Assembly: GCF_963678635.1 (NCBI RefSeq)
Contig: NC_087069.1
Coordinates: 13,174,651-13,238,650, forward strand
DNA length: 64,000 nt
Source: Symsagittifera roscoffensis
Taxonomy: Eukaryota > Xenacoelomorpha > Acoela > Convolutidae
Reading direction: 5' to 3'
In this document: positions 34,655-46,160 of the stretch, piece after piece
Layout of the letters: each line of letters begins with the position of its first letter
Position numbering within the stretch: position 1 is the first letter of the stretch
Notes under the pieces: model-generated
The model's database searches: none
What the model saw: the letters and a program-made list of their open reading frames with translations, nothing else
Told to the model about the DNA's origin: nothing
Made by a program: the position numbers and the translations under genes

Positions 34655-35095
34655 CGAAGAAAGTGACGGCAGTTTTGTGCGCAGGGTAGTTTATTCTCTA
34701 AAAAATTACCGTCTGTGATCTTTTTCGGCAAAGTTCTGAGGGTTTAAAAATTTCCAGTTTGGCCAATTCGGGATAATAATTTTGCGACTTTCTTTGTGCC
34801 ATTAACGCGTGAGCGGTTATTTTATGCGACTGAAAACTTAATCCACAAAGAACAGAGGCATACTAGTTGTTCAAACAGATAAGTTACAGGATGCTAATTA
34901 ATGCAATTTGTAATTTAAGCATGTGCGGAGGATGACATTTACAGCCTGGGGATGACTTTAAAAACTTAAAACAAACTTTTTCAATTTTCATGGAATTTCT
35001 GCAATCTTTTTAAAAATCGAACACTACTTCATCATAGACATTAAAAAGCAATTGGAACAACTAGGACATCGCCTTGATACGCGCAGTTTTGTATA
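34655..35095 (+). repeat. Family F repeat, diverged
   Basis: Recognisable by CGAAGAAAGTGACGG at the left, ATTAACGCGTGAGCGG in the middle and ACATCGCCTTGATACGCGCAG at the right. The terminal hairpins are partly eroded. Confidence 0.6.
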
Positions 35096-35491
35096 AGTTT
35101 AGTAGCTATTCTCATGATGGAGGGATTGAATCATGGAAAGCAATCAGAAGACAATCAGAATTGTAGAAAACCGTAACAGGTACTACTCACTGAAATTGAA
35201 AACAAAGAAAATTGAAAACAAACTTGAAAACCGCAAAAAACTCTCTCATCTGCCTGGTGGTGGTCGCGCTAAGTGCACGTCAATAACCGCCAAGCGCTCT
35301 CGGAAACAGCTTATGTCTCGGCTTTGGTTAGTTCGGCTCAGGGCGCTTTCTTGAACAGTCTTTTCACGGCTCTGCAACACGTTTGCAACACGTATCAGCC
35401 TTATAGCCTTATTGTCTTATAGCGTTATAAATTTTTTAATTTGATATTTTTGCAATTTTCGAAAAATTATCTTCAATTGGCTTGATGTCAT
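35096..35491. other. Spacer with a GC-richer patch
   Basis: Between 35250 and 35380 the base composition rises in GC (GGTGGTGGTCGCGCTAAGTG and following), unlike the neighbourhood. An open frame 35133-35354 crosses it but shows no recognised domain. It could be another captured fragment. Confidence 0.35.
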
Positions 35492-36022
35492 TGTTCCGAC
35501 TTTCGATACGAAAGTGACGGAATATTTGTGCTCGGGGTGGGTTTTTTTTTCTTCAGACAAATTTCGACTTTTTAACTAGCCATTTTTGACGGAATTTTTT
35601 TTACATCATTCGAAAGGTATTGTTGTCCTGAGCTCAAATTTGAAAAGATATTTTACCTGTGATCATTTTTCGTAAAGTTACGGGGGTTTAAAGATTGCCA
35701 TTTTGGCAAATTTGGGACAATTAACGCGCGATAAATTTCGCGCTATTAATGCGTAAGCGGAGATTTAATCCTCGTTAGAAATCTTTCCAAATTGGTTGAA
35801 CGAAGCTTATTTGCCATAATTGATTTGTTACAAGGAACGAAATCTATCTTTTTATACTTTATATGGCATGTGGGGGGATGATTTTCATAAAAAATTTCAA
35901 ATTAAAAAAAAAAAATCATTTCATTTTATTTCATTTATTTTTTTATGTTATTACTGCTGCTCCATAAACGTTAAGAGGCAGTCGGAACATTCAGGGCTTC
36001 GCCCTGATACGAGCAGTCTTGT
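35492..36022 (+). repeat. Family F repeat, near-complete reference copy (531 bp)
   Basis: The left end TGTTCCGACT is the exact inverted complement of AGTCGGAACA near the right end. Hairpins: ACTTTCG-ATA-CGAAAGT at the left and CAGGGC-TTC-GCCCTG at the right; a third with CG-rich arms in the centre (CGCGCGATAAATTTCGCGC) is imperfect here and perfect in some copies. After the right hairpin comes ATACGAGCAGTCTTGTT. No coding capacity. The next copy starts only 8 bp further on. Confidence 0.8.
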
Positions 36023-36030
36023 TTGGTTTT

Positions 36031-36553
36031 TGCTCCGACTTTCGATACCAAGGTAACGGAATATTTGTGCTCGGGGTGGGTTTTCTTTTTCTTCAGACAA
36101 ATTTCGACTTTTTAACTAGCCATTTTTGACGGAATTTTTTTTATATCATTCGAAAGCTATTGTTGTCCTGACCTTAAATTTGAAAAGATATTTCACCTTT
36201 GATCATTTTTCGTAAAGTTATGAGGGTTTAAAGATTGCCATTTTGACCAATTTGGGACAATTAACTCGCGATATAATTCGCGCTATTAACGCGTAAGCGG
36301 AGATTTAATCCGTCTTATAAATCGTTCCAAATTAGTTGAACGAAGCTTATTTGCCATGATTGATTTGTTACAAGGAACGAAATCTCTCTTTTTGTACTTT
36401 ATATGGAGCGTGGGGGGATGATTTTCATTAAAAAAACTTTCAAACTTTAGAAAAAAATTTTCATTTAATTTTTTTATGTTTTTACTGCTGCTCCATAAAC
36501 CTTAAAAGGCAGTCGGAACATTCAGGGCTTCGCCCTGATACGAGCAGTCTTGT
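36031..36553 (+). repeat. Family F repeat, near-complete
   Basis: Starts TGCTCCGACTTTCGATACC and ends GAGCAGTCTTGTT, aligning end to end with the copy at 35492 in the same orientation, so the two form a head-to-tail pair. Confidence 0.8.
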
Positions 36554-37410
36554 TCCAATTAAGGGAGTCTTGTTCCACACTTCAATTAAGCCAACCAAAT
36601 TTTTGTAACAATCTAGTTTCAATTTGAGCATTAAAGTCATGATATGTTTCAGACCTTTTTTTCAAAAATATTTGCCCAAGAAAGTTCTAGATTTTTTAGA
36701 TCATCTTTCTTTACCAGATTCATCTGAAGCGAATCATCTCAGCTCTGATCTGAAACAAAATTCAATTTAAGATCACCATCAAATCAAACCTTTTTTCAAC
36801 AGAAAGAGCTGAGCCAGTTTTTTTCCAGTTTTTTTAAAGTTTTTTTTTTAAAAAAAAAGCAAAAGAAATTAGCCTGAATTAAAATTTATGACGACCTTTA
36901 GGTTTCGCAAACAGCGACGACATCAGGTCAAAATAGTTTTGCTCAAGCTGAAATTTATGCCGGCTCGCGATCTTTTTGTTATCTTTTTGGTTTTTGAGTG
37001 ACAGGAAATCGATATGCTCAAAAGACCTCAAATTACTTCCTAAACACTCAAAAAAATCGTTATTTATATGCTTTTTACTAATATGATTATTGCTTCTCGG
37101 GAAGATTATTCGTTTTATCGATAAAAAGAGGAAACAAATTTGATTATTGCTTCTCGGAGGATTATTCGTTTTATCGATAAAAAGAGGAAACAAATTTTGA
37201 TTAATTGAGGGAAGCCAATGAATTAAAAATAATTAGAGCAGCTTATTGTACCAAACTTAGTAAACCCCTGTGTCTAGTCAGATGAAATCGAGTGAAATTG
37301 AGAGCTAACTCGGTTTTAAAGCTGAGCTCCGCGCACTCAAGCTAGTGATTACTAGTTACAAACTAGATCATCCAAAAATACACGTATTTGCTTAAACATG
37401 ATATATTGAG
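36554..37410. other. Spacer with a 57 bp tandem duplication
   Basis: Mostly AT-rich without recognised content. At 37084-37195 a 57 bp segment (GATTATTGCTTCTCGG through AAAAAGAGGAAACAAATT) is duplicated head to tail. Confidence 0.5.
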
Positions 37411-37766
37411 CAGGGGAGACCTAGGATTTTCTCGAGGGGGCGGATTTTCAAATTTTTTAGGGCGACCAAATTGATTTTTTGAGCTTTCTCAAATCACTAT
37501 AAAGACCCCTTTTTGTTCAAACTTTTTGAAACAAAAACAGGCCCATAAAGGAGTTTTTAGGCAATTTTTGGAAAATTTTGACAAAGTTTTTTGGCGCACG
37601 CTTCCCCCTCAAAATTAGTTTATAGGCGCTTTTAGAAAAATTTATGGGTTCGGCATCAAAAATGAAAATCTCAAAGTAGTACAGAAGCGAGATCCTTTGG
37701 TTCGACAGGGGGTCATATTCCTGAGGGACAGAAAGCGTCGCCCCGCTCATCCTCAATCCGCTGGTG
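37411..37766. mobile_element. hAT-like non-autonomous element (family G)
   Basis: Starts CAGGGGAGACCTAGGATTTT, the style of hAT termini (CAGGG...GGAT). The right end CAATCCGCTGGTG is a weak inverted match. The interior (CCCCCTCAAAATTAGTTTAT, and AGGCGCTTTTAGAAAAA) is shared with 48990-49375. Non-coding. Confidence 0.45.
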
Positions 37767-37776
37767 ATATTGAGAT

Positions 37777-38248
37777 TCTTCTACGAGGAGAGGAAGGAAT
37801 ATGTGTGCTCGGCGTGGTTTTTCAGACAAGTGTCATATTTTTAATTAGGTATTTTTGAACGGAATTTTCATTACCATCTGAAGACTATTGAGTGCTTGCG
37901 CTCAAATTTACATAAAAAAATGTCTATCTTTTTTTAAATTGCCAATTTAGCTAATTAGGGACAATTAATCCAGGAGAAAAAAAGCGGCTATTTAAACCGG
38001 CTCAAAAATTGTTGCAGTTTGATCTGAATCAAACTATTTGGAGTTATCAAGACAATGATAGACGCTCTATATTGATTTTTGTACTCCATGTAGCGTGTGG
38101 GTGAAATGTTTTCAAAAACAATTGAAAGATTGCAATTTCTTTGTAATTTTTCTACCAGTTTTCGGTTTTCTTTAAAATCTGATTATTTCCTTACACTTTA
38201 ATTGGCTCGAAAATTGATTGGTTTTCCTTGATACGAACAGTCTTGTTT
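37777..38248 (+). repeat. Family F repeat, strongly diverged
   Basis: Shares GGAATATGTGTGCTCGG at the left, TTTAATTAGGTATTTTTGA in the middle and TTGATACGAACAGTCTTGTT at the right. The terminal hairpins are eroded. Confidence 0.6.
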
Positions 38249-38336
38249 TACCCAACCAATCAAAAATTACAAACGGAGTAAATCAGTGATAAAGAAAGTT
38301 TCAAGGACATCAAACAGCTTTACGTGGAGCCAGTTG

Positions 38337-38860
38337 CCCGGACTCATGTCCAGACTCATGTCCAGACTTTCGCGACAAAATTTTGGCATGTCCAGACTTT
38401 CCAGACCAAAATTAGGCATGTCCAGACTTTAATGACCAAAACCTGGCATTAGCAGACTTTTGCGACCATGATGATCCGTCGCGACTTTCGCGACCGAAGC
38501 GGAGGTGGCGCGATCAAAATATCGCGACTCATACTTGGTATGTCCAAACTCTCGCGACCAAGAGATGCCATTTCCTTTTTTTGCGACTGAAAAACTAAGG
38601 CGCGATTTTCACGACCGCGGCGGATACGGAGCGACCCTGCGCATCAGGAAGCGGCGTGACCGGTGCGACCAAACTTAGCCATTTCCAGACTTTCCAGGCC
38701 TAGATGGAGACGGCGCAACTTTCCAGACCAACATGGAGACGGCGCGACTTAGGAAAAATTTTTCCAGGGCGTTCGCAACCAAGGTGGACGCGGCGCGACT
38801 CAGGAAACGGAGCGACTCAAAAAGCAACCGCGCTACCCGCCTGGCCAGCGCGACCAAAAT
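38337..38860. repeat. GC-rich cluster of GACTTTCGCGACC-type motifs (family D)
   Basis: A GC-rich island in AT-rich surroundings. Variants of CATGTCCAGACTTTCGCGAC and AAAATT-GG repeat irregularly about every 30-35 bp, then GCGCGACT/GGAGACGGC variants. It starts close to TTGCCCGGACTC. The 60-codon opening on the minus strand follows the repeat and is not a gene. Confidence 0.6.
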
Positions 38861-40130
38861 GATAAATTTTTAAACAGGATTATACCCCCACTTTCGCTTT
38901 GTTTTTTTGCGTGTTAACTATTCCGCTTGGCCGTGATGGCAATTTTGAAACCTCAATAACGATTGGAGTAGACCAGAACGTTTTATATCAAAACTGCAGT
39001 AACTCATTTGAAACCACATTGCCACTTTTTTCAGACTATCATCGCGCCTAATTTTCAGCTAATAGCGCGACTAAATTTAGGACTATCGTGATAAAAACAC
39101 TTGTTTTCAATTTCTCTTCATTTTCAAGCCTTTTTAGGTTATTACGATAAAATTTCAGACTATTGCTACCAAGATACGTTTTTAAATACTATAAAATCAG
39201 CCCAGGATAATCCTGTCTTTTCTCAAAAAAATTTTCGGAAAAACTATTTGATCTGTTTTGATCTGATAAAATCATTATGAAGTTTCCGGGGATGAAACCC
39301 CCACTCAACAAAAGTTCTGTTGGAAATAGGCTTGAAAAAAAAAAAACTATCCCAAGGATATATTTTCGCCGCTTTCTTCGGAAGTCTGGACAATCGATTT
39401 CAATATCAAAAAGATAGAGTAGTTTTACCGACACTGTGGAACCTTTTTAGAAAGATCTGTGGAATCAAAAAGGTTTTATTTGTGAATAGACACAAGCAGC
39501 GACAAATTTCCTGGAAATACTTGATCTCTCGAGATAATAACCAACCCTAGAGTTTTGTTCGTTCTTTTTGTTGAGAGTGACTAAAACAACAAAAAACTTG
39601 TTGCTCTACAATTAGCACACCTTGTTCTAAGATATAAGTTTAATTTTTGACACATTTTTTCTACTTATACTCTAAAAATTCCCTGCAGGTTTTGAAATAG
39701 GTATAAACGGAGTTACGAATGATATTTTTGAAGTTAAAATTGATCAGATTCACCAATTTGAAATGCACAAAAGGGTTTGAAATATAGAAAGAACGTTAGG
39801 AAAAGGAGGTTTTGAAACATCTTCTTGGAATTTGTAACGCATTAAAAAGACATTATTATAATTCACAAGGTTGATCATCTTTTGCGGGAATTGATTTTAA
39901 TCAATGAGACTTGAGTTTTCTTATCTCTTTTTCAAAATAACAAAACGAAAATTTTTGAGGCTTAAAACAGAAAAACCGCAAATTTTTCCAGTCCCCCTAA
40001 TGTCCTGTCGTCTTTTTTTTTCAGTTTTCGATCGATGATGGTTTGTTCTTGCTAAGTGATAGTTGTAATCTGCTGTGTTCAGTGGATTGGCAAATTTTGC
40101 CATGAATGAATCCCGGTTAAGATCATGGCA
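38861..40130. other. No recognisable feature
   Basis: AT-rich spacer without recognised repeat ends. Open frames at 39189-39434, 39320-39550 and 39921-40235 on both strands have no domain I recognise and look like chance openings. Confidence 0.4.
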
Positions 40131-40520
40131 AGACTGCTCGTATATCAATTTCGAAACATAAAAAAAGATGTATTTAGCGTCTTGTATCCTAATAACAGGA
40201 GGAAATGACCTGCCTCGATTTAAATTGGAACGCATTCGTCCCCAGCTTATGAGTGATTTAAGAACACAGTTTATCGCATGTTAGTTACCGCAAATTGACC
40301 AAACTAGCAGTTTTCGAATCCCCATAACTTCACAAATGATCACGGGTGAATTATCTGTTCGAATTTGAGGTCAAGAAAACAATATTTTTAGATGATATAA
40401 AAAGTTCAACGGTTCGATCAAAAATAAATTAAGATAAAAGTTCGAAAGTACTCTGAATAAAAAACCATCCGAAGCTTAAACGTTCCGCTTTTTCTCCGAA
40501 AATCGAACTCGGAACAAGTA
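40131..40520 (-). repeat. Family F repeat, - orientation, diverged and rearranged
   Basis: Begins AAGACTGCTCGTAT, then an unrelated stretch, then resumes with CCCCATAACTTCACAAATGATCAC and GAATTTGAGGTCAAGA, which are the complement of the left half of F. Confidence 0.5.
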
Positions 40521-40992
40521 TGAGTTATTAATGTTTTTTCATAAGATATACCAAACAGAACAATTCATTAGTGTTCGCCTCAGTGCTAAATTTACCTTAT
40601 ATTCTCACATATGCAATTTATATATATTTTTTGTCCGTAGCGCAAACCTTAGGTTGAGAAATAAACTGTCCGTAGTGCAATTAATAGTTTGAAAATAACG
40701 TTTTTTTATTGTCAATTAATTGATTTTTTGTTTGCATTATTCTAGTTTGATTAACGCTGGTGGTATTATCTCTGCACTTTTAAGTAAAATTTGTCAATGT
40801 AATCATATGCTTTCAAACTCTTATTAGGTCGCAGCAGGAAAACTTGGAAATCGGTTAATTCAGTTTCCTCTTTTTTCATAATTGATGCTTAACCTCCATA
40901 AAAAACGCTGTTTTGCATGAGACAACTTACACACAAAAACAGCAAACCTATCAGAGATATTTCATTTTTCACCTAAAAGGTTTGCGGATTTT
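40521..40992. other. No recognisable feature
   Basis: AT-rich spacer; nothing recognised. Confidence 0.4.
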
Positions 40993-41529
40993 TGTTCTGA
41001 TTTTTATAACGAAAAAAAACGGAATAGTTGTTTTTTTAGTGCTCGCGATTGTTTTTTTTCTTCAGACAAATTTCAACTTTTTAACTAGCCATTTTTGACG
41101 GAATTTTTCTACATCATTCGAAAGAGATTGCTGTTCCGAGCTTAAAATAAAAAATTTGTTTCACCTGTGATCCTTTTTCGCAAAATTATGGCGGTTCAAA
41201 GATTGCCATTTTGGCCAATTTGGGACAATTAACGCTCGATATATTTCGCGCTATTAACGCGTGCGCGAAGATATATTCCGTCTTAAAAATTGTTCCAAAT
41301 TCGTTAGAGGGAGCTTATTTGCCAAATTGATATGTTAATGTGAGCGCAATCTATCACTTTGTACTTTATATGGCGTGTTGGCGGATAAATTTCACAAAAA
41401 TCTCAATTTTTTTTAAATTTTGATTTTACTTTTTTTTACATTTAATTTATTTCATGTTATTACTGCTCCATAGACCATAAAAGGCAGTCGGAACATTCAG
41501 GCCTTCGCCCTGATACGAGCATTCGTGTT
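40993..41529 (+). repeat. Family F repeat, near-complete
   Basis: Runs from TGTTCTGATTTTTATAACG to GATACGAGCATTCGTGTTT. It keeps the central GGACAATTAACGCTCGAT and GCGCTATTAACGCG blocks and pairs in inverted orientation with the copy at 41590. Confidence 0.7.
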
Positions 41530-41589
41530 TGTTTTTGAGACTGCCTAACACAGTAACTCTCATGATTATGAAGTGGTTTAACTGACATT

Positions 41590-42035
41590 AGTGTCAAAGC
41601 CCTGAATTTCCGGATGCCTTTTAAGGTCTATCGAGAAAAAATAACATGAAAAAATTAAATTTGAGATTTTTTTTTTTGAAAATATCCCCCCACACGCCAT
41701 ATCAAGTACAAAGTGATAGACTTTGCTCCTATTCACAAATCAATTATGGCATATAAGCTTCCTTGAGCCAATTTGGAACGATTTCTAAGACATATTAAAA
41801 CTCGCTTACGCAATAATAGCGCGAAATATGTCGCGCGTTAATTGTCCCAGTTTGGTCAAAATGGCAATATTCAAACCCCCAAACATTTGCGAAAAATGAC
41901 CACAAGTGAAATATCTTTTCAAATTTAAGCTTAAGACAACAAAAAATTGCTTGTTAAAGAGTCAAAAATTGTCTGAAGAAAAAAACCCACCCCGAGCCCA
42001 CATAATCCGTTACTTTTGTCACCAAAGTCGGAACA
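41590..42035 (-). repeat. Family F repeat, - orientation
   Basis: Starts with a degraded GTCAAAGCCCTGAATTTCCGG end and runs to AAGTCGGAACAA. Most of it lies inside the first 1.51 kb tandem unit, whose repetition supplies the copies at 43139-43547 and 44648-45056. Confidence 0.7.
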
Positions 42036-42145
42036 ATAAGTATTTAATCATGATAAATTTTTGTACAATTCACAAAACACACATTTTGTCCTCGTATATA
42101 TTTGGCATTAATAATTACATTCGATGTTAAGGAGAATTTTAATGA

Positions 42146-42664
42146 AACAAGACTGCTCGTATCAGGGTCAAGCCCTGAATGTTCCGACTGCCTTTTGAGA
42201 TCTATGGAGCATTAAAAACACGAAAAACTTAAAAAGAACAAAAAATTATATATTTTTTAATTTGAGTATTTTTGTAAAAACATCCACGCACACGCCATAT
42301 TAAGAACAAAGAGATAAATTTTGCTCCTATAAACAAATCAATTATTACATATAAGCTTCTTGGAATCAATTTGGAACGAATTCTAAGACGGATTAAATCT
42401 CCGCTTACACGTTAATAGCGTGAAATATATCGCGCGTTAATTGTCCCAAACTGGCCAAAATGGCAATTTTAAACCCCTTAATTTTACGAAAAATAATCAC
42501 AGGTGAAATATTTTTTCAAATTTGAGCTCAGTACAACAATGGCTTTCAAATGAGATAGAAAAAATCCGTCAAAAATGCTTACTTAAAAAGTCGAAATTTG
42601 TCTAAAGAAAAAACCCACCCCAATCACAAATATTTCGTTACCTTCGTTAGGAAAATCGGAACAA
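42146..42664 (-). repeat. Family F repeat in tandem unit 1
   Basis: Full-length minus-strand copy, AACAAGACTGCTCGTATCAG to AAATCGGAACA. Near-identical copies lie in units 2 and 3 at about 43655-44173 and 45164-45682. Confidence 0.75.
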
Positions 42665-42952
42665 TTAAATTATGAACTCTTTATCTTTCTTTTTAATCTC
42701 TAACTGACACTTTTGAGTCGTTTTAATATCCAACTGAGGAGTAGATTGGTACTAGTTCAAATTCATATTAGATCACAGCAAGAAAATAAACCAATTTCCC
42801 ATTTCTCATAATTGAATCAGAAGCTACTTAAGGAAAATAAGTTTCTTCAAACTGAACCAGGCACAAAAAAGAGCTTGGCTTGCCTCAAATGATAACTCTA
42901 TCAATTAGGTGTCGCTCAGAAACATGGTCGACATTAACTTGTAGAGCTAGCA

Positions 42953-43138
42953 ATGGATAAGGAACGTAAGTGTTGTGAAGTAGGTTATGATGATGAATCA
43001 GATTCGCAAACGCTAAGGCTTGTACTTGCAAAGTTCGTAAGGACAATTGTTTTTAGAGCTGAGAAAAAAATTATTAGCAACCAGACAGGTATTATTAACA
43101 ATTGATTCAAGTATGGTAAACATCTGACTGAGCTATAA
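42953..43138 (+). pseudogene. Small open frame in tandem unit 1, nonsense-interrupted
   Basis: Same frame as the intact 61-codon copy at 44462, but codon 51 (Gly, GGA) is TGA at 43103-43105. The sequence is otherwise identical to copy 2 over this stretch. Not recognised. Confidence 0.35.
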
Positions 43139-43654
43139 TCTATCGAGAAAAAATAACATGAAAAAATTAAATTTGAGATTTTTTGTGAAAATATCCCCCC
43201 ACACGCCATATCAAGTACAAAGTGATAGACTTTGCTCCTATTCACAAATCAATTATGGCATATAAGCTTCCTTGAGCCAATTTGGAACGATTTCTAAGAC
43301 ATATTAAAACTCGCTTACGCAATAATAGCGCGAAATATGTCGCGCGTTAATTGTCCCAGTTTGGTCAAAATGGCAATATTCAAACCCCCATAACTTTGCG
43401 AAAAATGACCACAAGTGAAATATCTTTTCAAATTTAAGCTTAAGACAACAAAAAATTGCTTGTTAAAGAGTCAAAAATTGTCTGAAGAAAAAAACCCACC
43501 CCGAGCCCACATAATCCGTTACTTTTGTCACCAAAGTCGGAACAATAAGTATTTAATCATGATAAATTTTTGTACAATTCACAAAACACACATTTTGTCC
43601 TCGTATATATTTGGCATTAATAATTACATTCGATGTTAAGGAGAATTTTAATGA

Positions 43655-44173
43655 AACAAGACTGCTCGTATCAGGGTCAAGCCCTGAATGTTCCGACTGC
43701 CTTTTGAGATCTATGGAGCATTAAAAACACGAAAAACTTAAAAAGAACAAAAAATTATATATTTTTTAATTTGAGTATTTTTGTAAAAACATCCACGCAC
43801 ACGCCATATTAAGAACAAAGAGATAAATTTTGCTCCTATAAACAAATCAATTATTACATATAAGCTTCTTGGAATCAATTTGGAACGAATTCTAAGACGG
43901 ATTAAATCTCCGCTTACACGTTAATAGCGTGAAATATATCGCGCGTTAATTGTCCCAAACTGGCCAAAATGGCAATTTTAAACCCCTTAATTTTACGAAA
44001 AATAATCACAGGTGAAATATTTTTTCAAATTTGAGCTCAGTACAACAATGGCTTTCAAATGAGATAGAAAAAATCCGTCAAAAATGCTTACTTAAAAAGT
44101 CGAAATTTGTCTAAAGAAAAAACCCACCCCAATCACAAATATTTCGTTACCTTCGTTAGGAAAATCGGAACAA
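43655..44173 (-). repeat. Family F repeat in tandem unit 2
   Basis: Unit-2 counterpart of 42146-42664, essentially identical. Confidence 0.75.
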
Positions 44174-44461
44174 TTAAATTATGAACTCTTTATCTTTCTT
44201 TTTAATCTCTAACTGACACTTTTGAGTCGTTTTAATATCCAACTGAGGAGTAGATTGGTACTAGTTCAAATTCATATTAGATCACAGCAAGAAAATAAAC
44301 CAATTTCCCATTTCTCATAATTGAATCAGAAGCTACTTAAGGAAAATAAATTTCTTCAAACTGAACCAGGCACAAAAAAGAGCTTGGCTTGCCTCAAATG
44401 ATAACTCTATCAATTAGGTGTCGCTCAGAAACATGGTCGACATTAACTTGTAGAGCTAGCA

Positions 44462-44647
44462 ATGGATAAGGAACGTAAGTGTTGTGAAGTAGGTTATGAT
44501 GATGAATCAGATTCGCAAACGCTAAGGCTTGTACTTGCAAAGTTCGTAAGGACAATTGTTTTTAGAGCTGAGAAAAAAATTATTAGCAACCAGACAGGTA
44601 TTATTAACAATGGATTCAAGTATGGTAAACATCTGACTGAGCTATAA
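44462..44647 (+). CDS. Hypothetical 61-aa frame, only intact copy of three
   Basis: ATG at 44462 to TAA at 44645-44647. It begins Met-Asp-Lys-Glu-Arg-Lys-Cys-Cys, has an acidic patch (Asp-Asp-Glu-Ser-Asp-Ser) at residues 13-18, and a Leu/Val-rich segment followed by Arg-Thr-Ile-Val-Phe-Arg at residues 21-35. No domain, signal peptide or membrane segment is recognised. It is the only intact one of the three tandem copies: copy 1 has a TGA at codon 51 and copy 3 a one-base insertion. That pattern argues against strong selection, so it may be a fragment of a longer gene or a chance opening. Confidence 0.3.
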   Translation: MDKERKCCEVGYDDESDSQTLRLVLAKFVRTIVFRAEKKIISNQTGIINNGFKYGKHLTEL

Positions 44648-45163
44648 TCTATCGAGAAAAAATAACATGAAAAAATTAAATTTGAGATTTTTTGTGAAAA
44701 TATCTTCCCACACGCCATATCAAGTACAAAGTGATAGACTTTGCTCCTATTCACAAATCAATTATGGCATATAAGCTTCCTTGAGCCAATTTGGAACGAT
44801 TTCTAAGACATATTAAAACTCGCTTACGCAATAATAGCGCGAAATATGTCGCGCGTTAATTGTCCCAGTTTGGTCAAAATGGCAATATTCAAACCCCCAA
44901 ACATTTGCGAAAAATGACCACAAGTGAAATATCTTTTCAAATTTAAGCTTAAGACAACAAAAAATTGCTTGTTAAAGAGTCAAAAATTGTCTGAAGAAAA
45001 AAACCCACCCCGAGCCCACATAATCCGTTACTTTTGTCACCAAAGTCGGAACAATAAGTATTTAATCATGATAAATTTTTGTACAATTCACAAAACACAC
45101 ATTTTGTCCTCGTATATATTTGGCATTAATAATTACATTCGATGTTAAGGAGAATTTTAATGA

Positions 45164-45682
45164 AACAAGACTGCTCGTATCAGGGTCAAGCCCTGAATGT
45201 TCCGACTGCCTTTTGAGATCTATGGAGCATTAAAAACACGAAAAACTTAAAAAGAACAAAAAATTATATATTTTTTAATTTGAGTATTTTTGTAAAAACA
45301 TCCACGCACACGCCATATTAAGAACAAAGAGATAAATTTTGCTCCTATAAACAAATCAATTATTACATATAAGCTTCTTGGAATCAATTTGGAACGAATT
45401 CTAAGACGGATTAAATCTCCGCTTACACGTTAATAGCGTGAAATATATCGCGCGTTAATTGTCCCAAACTGGCCAAAATGGCAATTTTAAACCCCTTAAT
45501 TTTACGAAAAATAATCACAGGTGAAATATTTTTTCAAATTTGAGCTCAGTACAACAATGGCTTTCAAATGAGATAGAAAAAATCCGTCAAAAATGCTTAC
45601 TTAAAAAGTCGAAATTTGTCTAAAGAAAAAACCCACCCCAATCACAAATATTTCGTTACCTTCGTTAGGAAAATCGGAACAA
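45164..45682 (-). repeat. Family F repeat in tandem unit 3
   Basis: Unit-3 counterpart of 42146-42664, essentially identical. Confidence 0.75.
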
Positions 45683-45970
45683 TTAAATTATGAACTCTTT
45701 ATCTTTCTTTTTAATCTCTAACTGACACTTTTGAGTCGTTTTAATATCCAACTGAGGAGTAGATTGGTACTAGTTCAAATTCATATTAGATCACAGCAAG
45801 AAAATAAACCAATTTCCCATTTCTCATAATTGAATCAGAAGCTACTTAAGGAAAATAAATTTCTTCAAACTGAACCAGGCACAAAAAAGAGCTTGGCTTG
45901 CCTCAAATGATAACTCTATCAATTAGGTGTCGCTCAGAAACATGGTCGACATTAACTTGTAGAGCTAACA

Positions 45971-46156
45971 ATGGATAAAGATCGAAAGTGTTGTGAAGTA
46001 GGTTATGATGATGAATCAGATTCGCAAACGCTAAGGCTTGTACTTGCAAAGCTCGTAAGGACAATTGTTTTTAGAGCTGAGAAAAAAAATTAATAGCAAC
46101 CAGACAGGACTTATTAACAATGGATTCAAGTATGGTAAACATCTGACTGAGCTATA
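45971..46156 (+). pseudogene. Small open frame in tandem unit 3, frameshifted
   Basis: Starts Met-Asp-Lys-Asp-Arg-Lys-Cys-Cys. An extra A in the run near 46082-46090 shifts the frame into a stop after about 40 codons. It has more substitutions than copies 1 and 2. Confidence 0.35.
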
Positions 46157-46160
46157 ATCT

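Larger units (their letters stand above)
41627..46160 (+). repeat. Three-copy 1.51 kb tandem array
   Basis: The boundary TCTATCGAGAAAAAATAACA recurs at 41627, 43139 and 44648, giving units of 1512, 1509 and about 1513 bp that are nearly identical. Each unit holds a truncated minus-strand F repeat, a 74-codon opening that is only a shadow of F, a full minus-strand F repeat, then about 470 bp of non-F sequence with a small open frame. The near identity points to recent duplication or homogenisation, or to an assembly effect. Confidence 0.85.

Noticed and set aside
41906-45148. An identical 74-codon open frame repeated three times at a 1509 bp spacing (41906, 43415, 44924)
   Set aside because: It lies across a minus-strand family F repeat and reads through the complement of non-coding F sequence. 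Its conservation reflects the tandem duplication, not protein selection.
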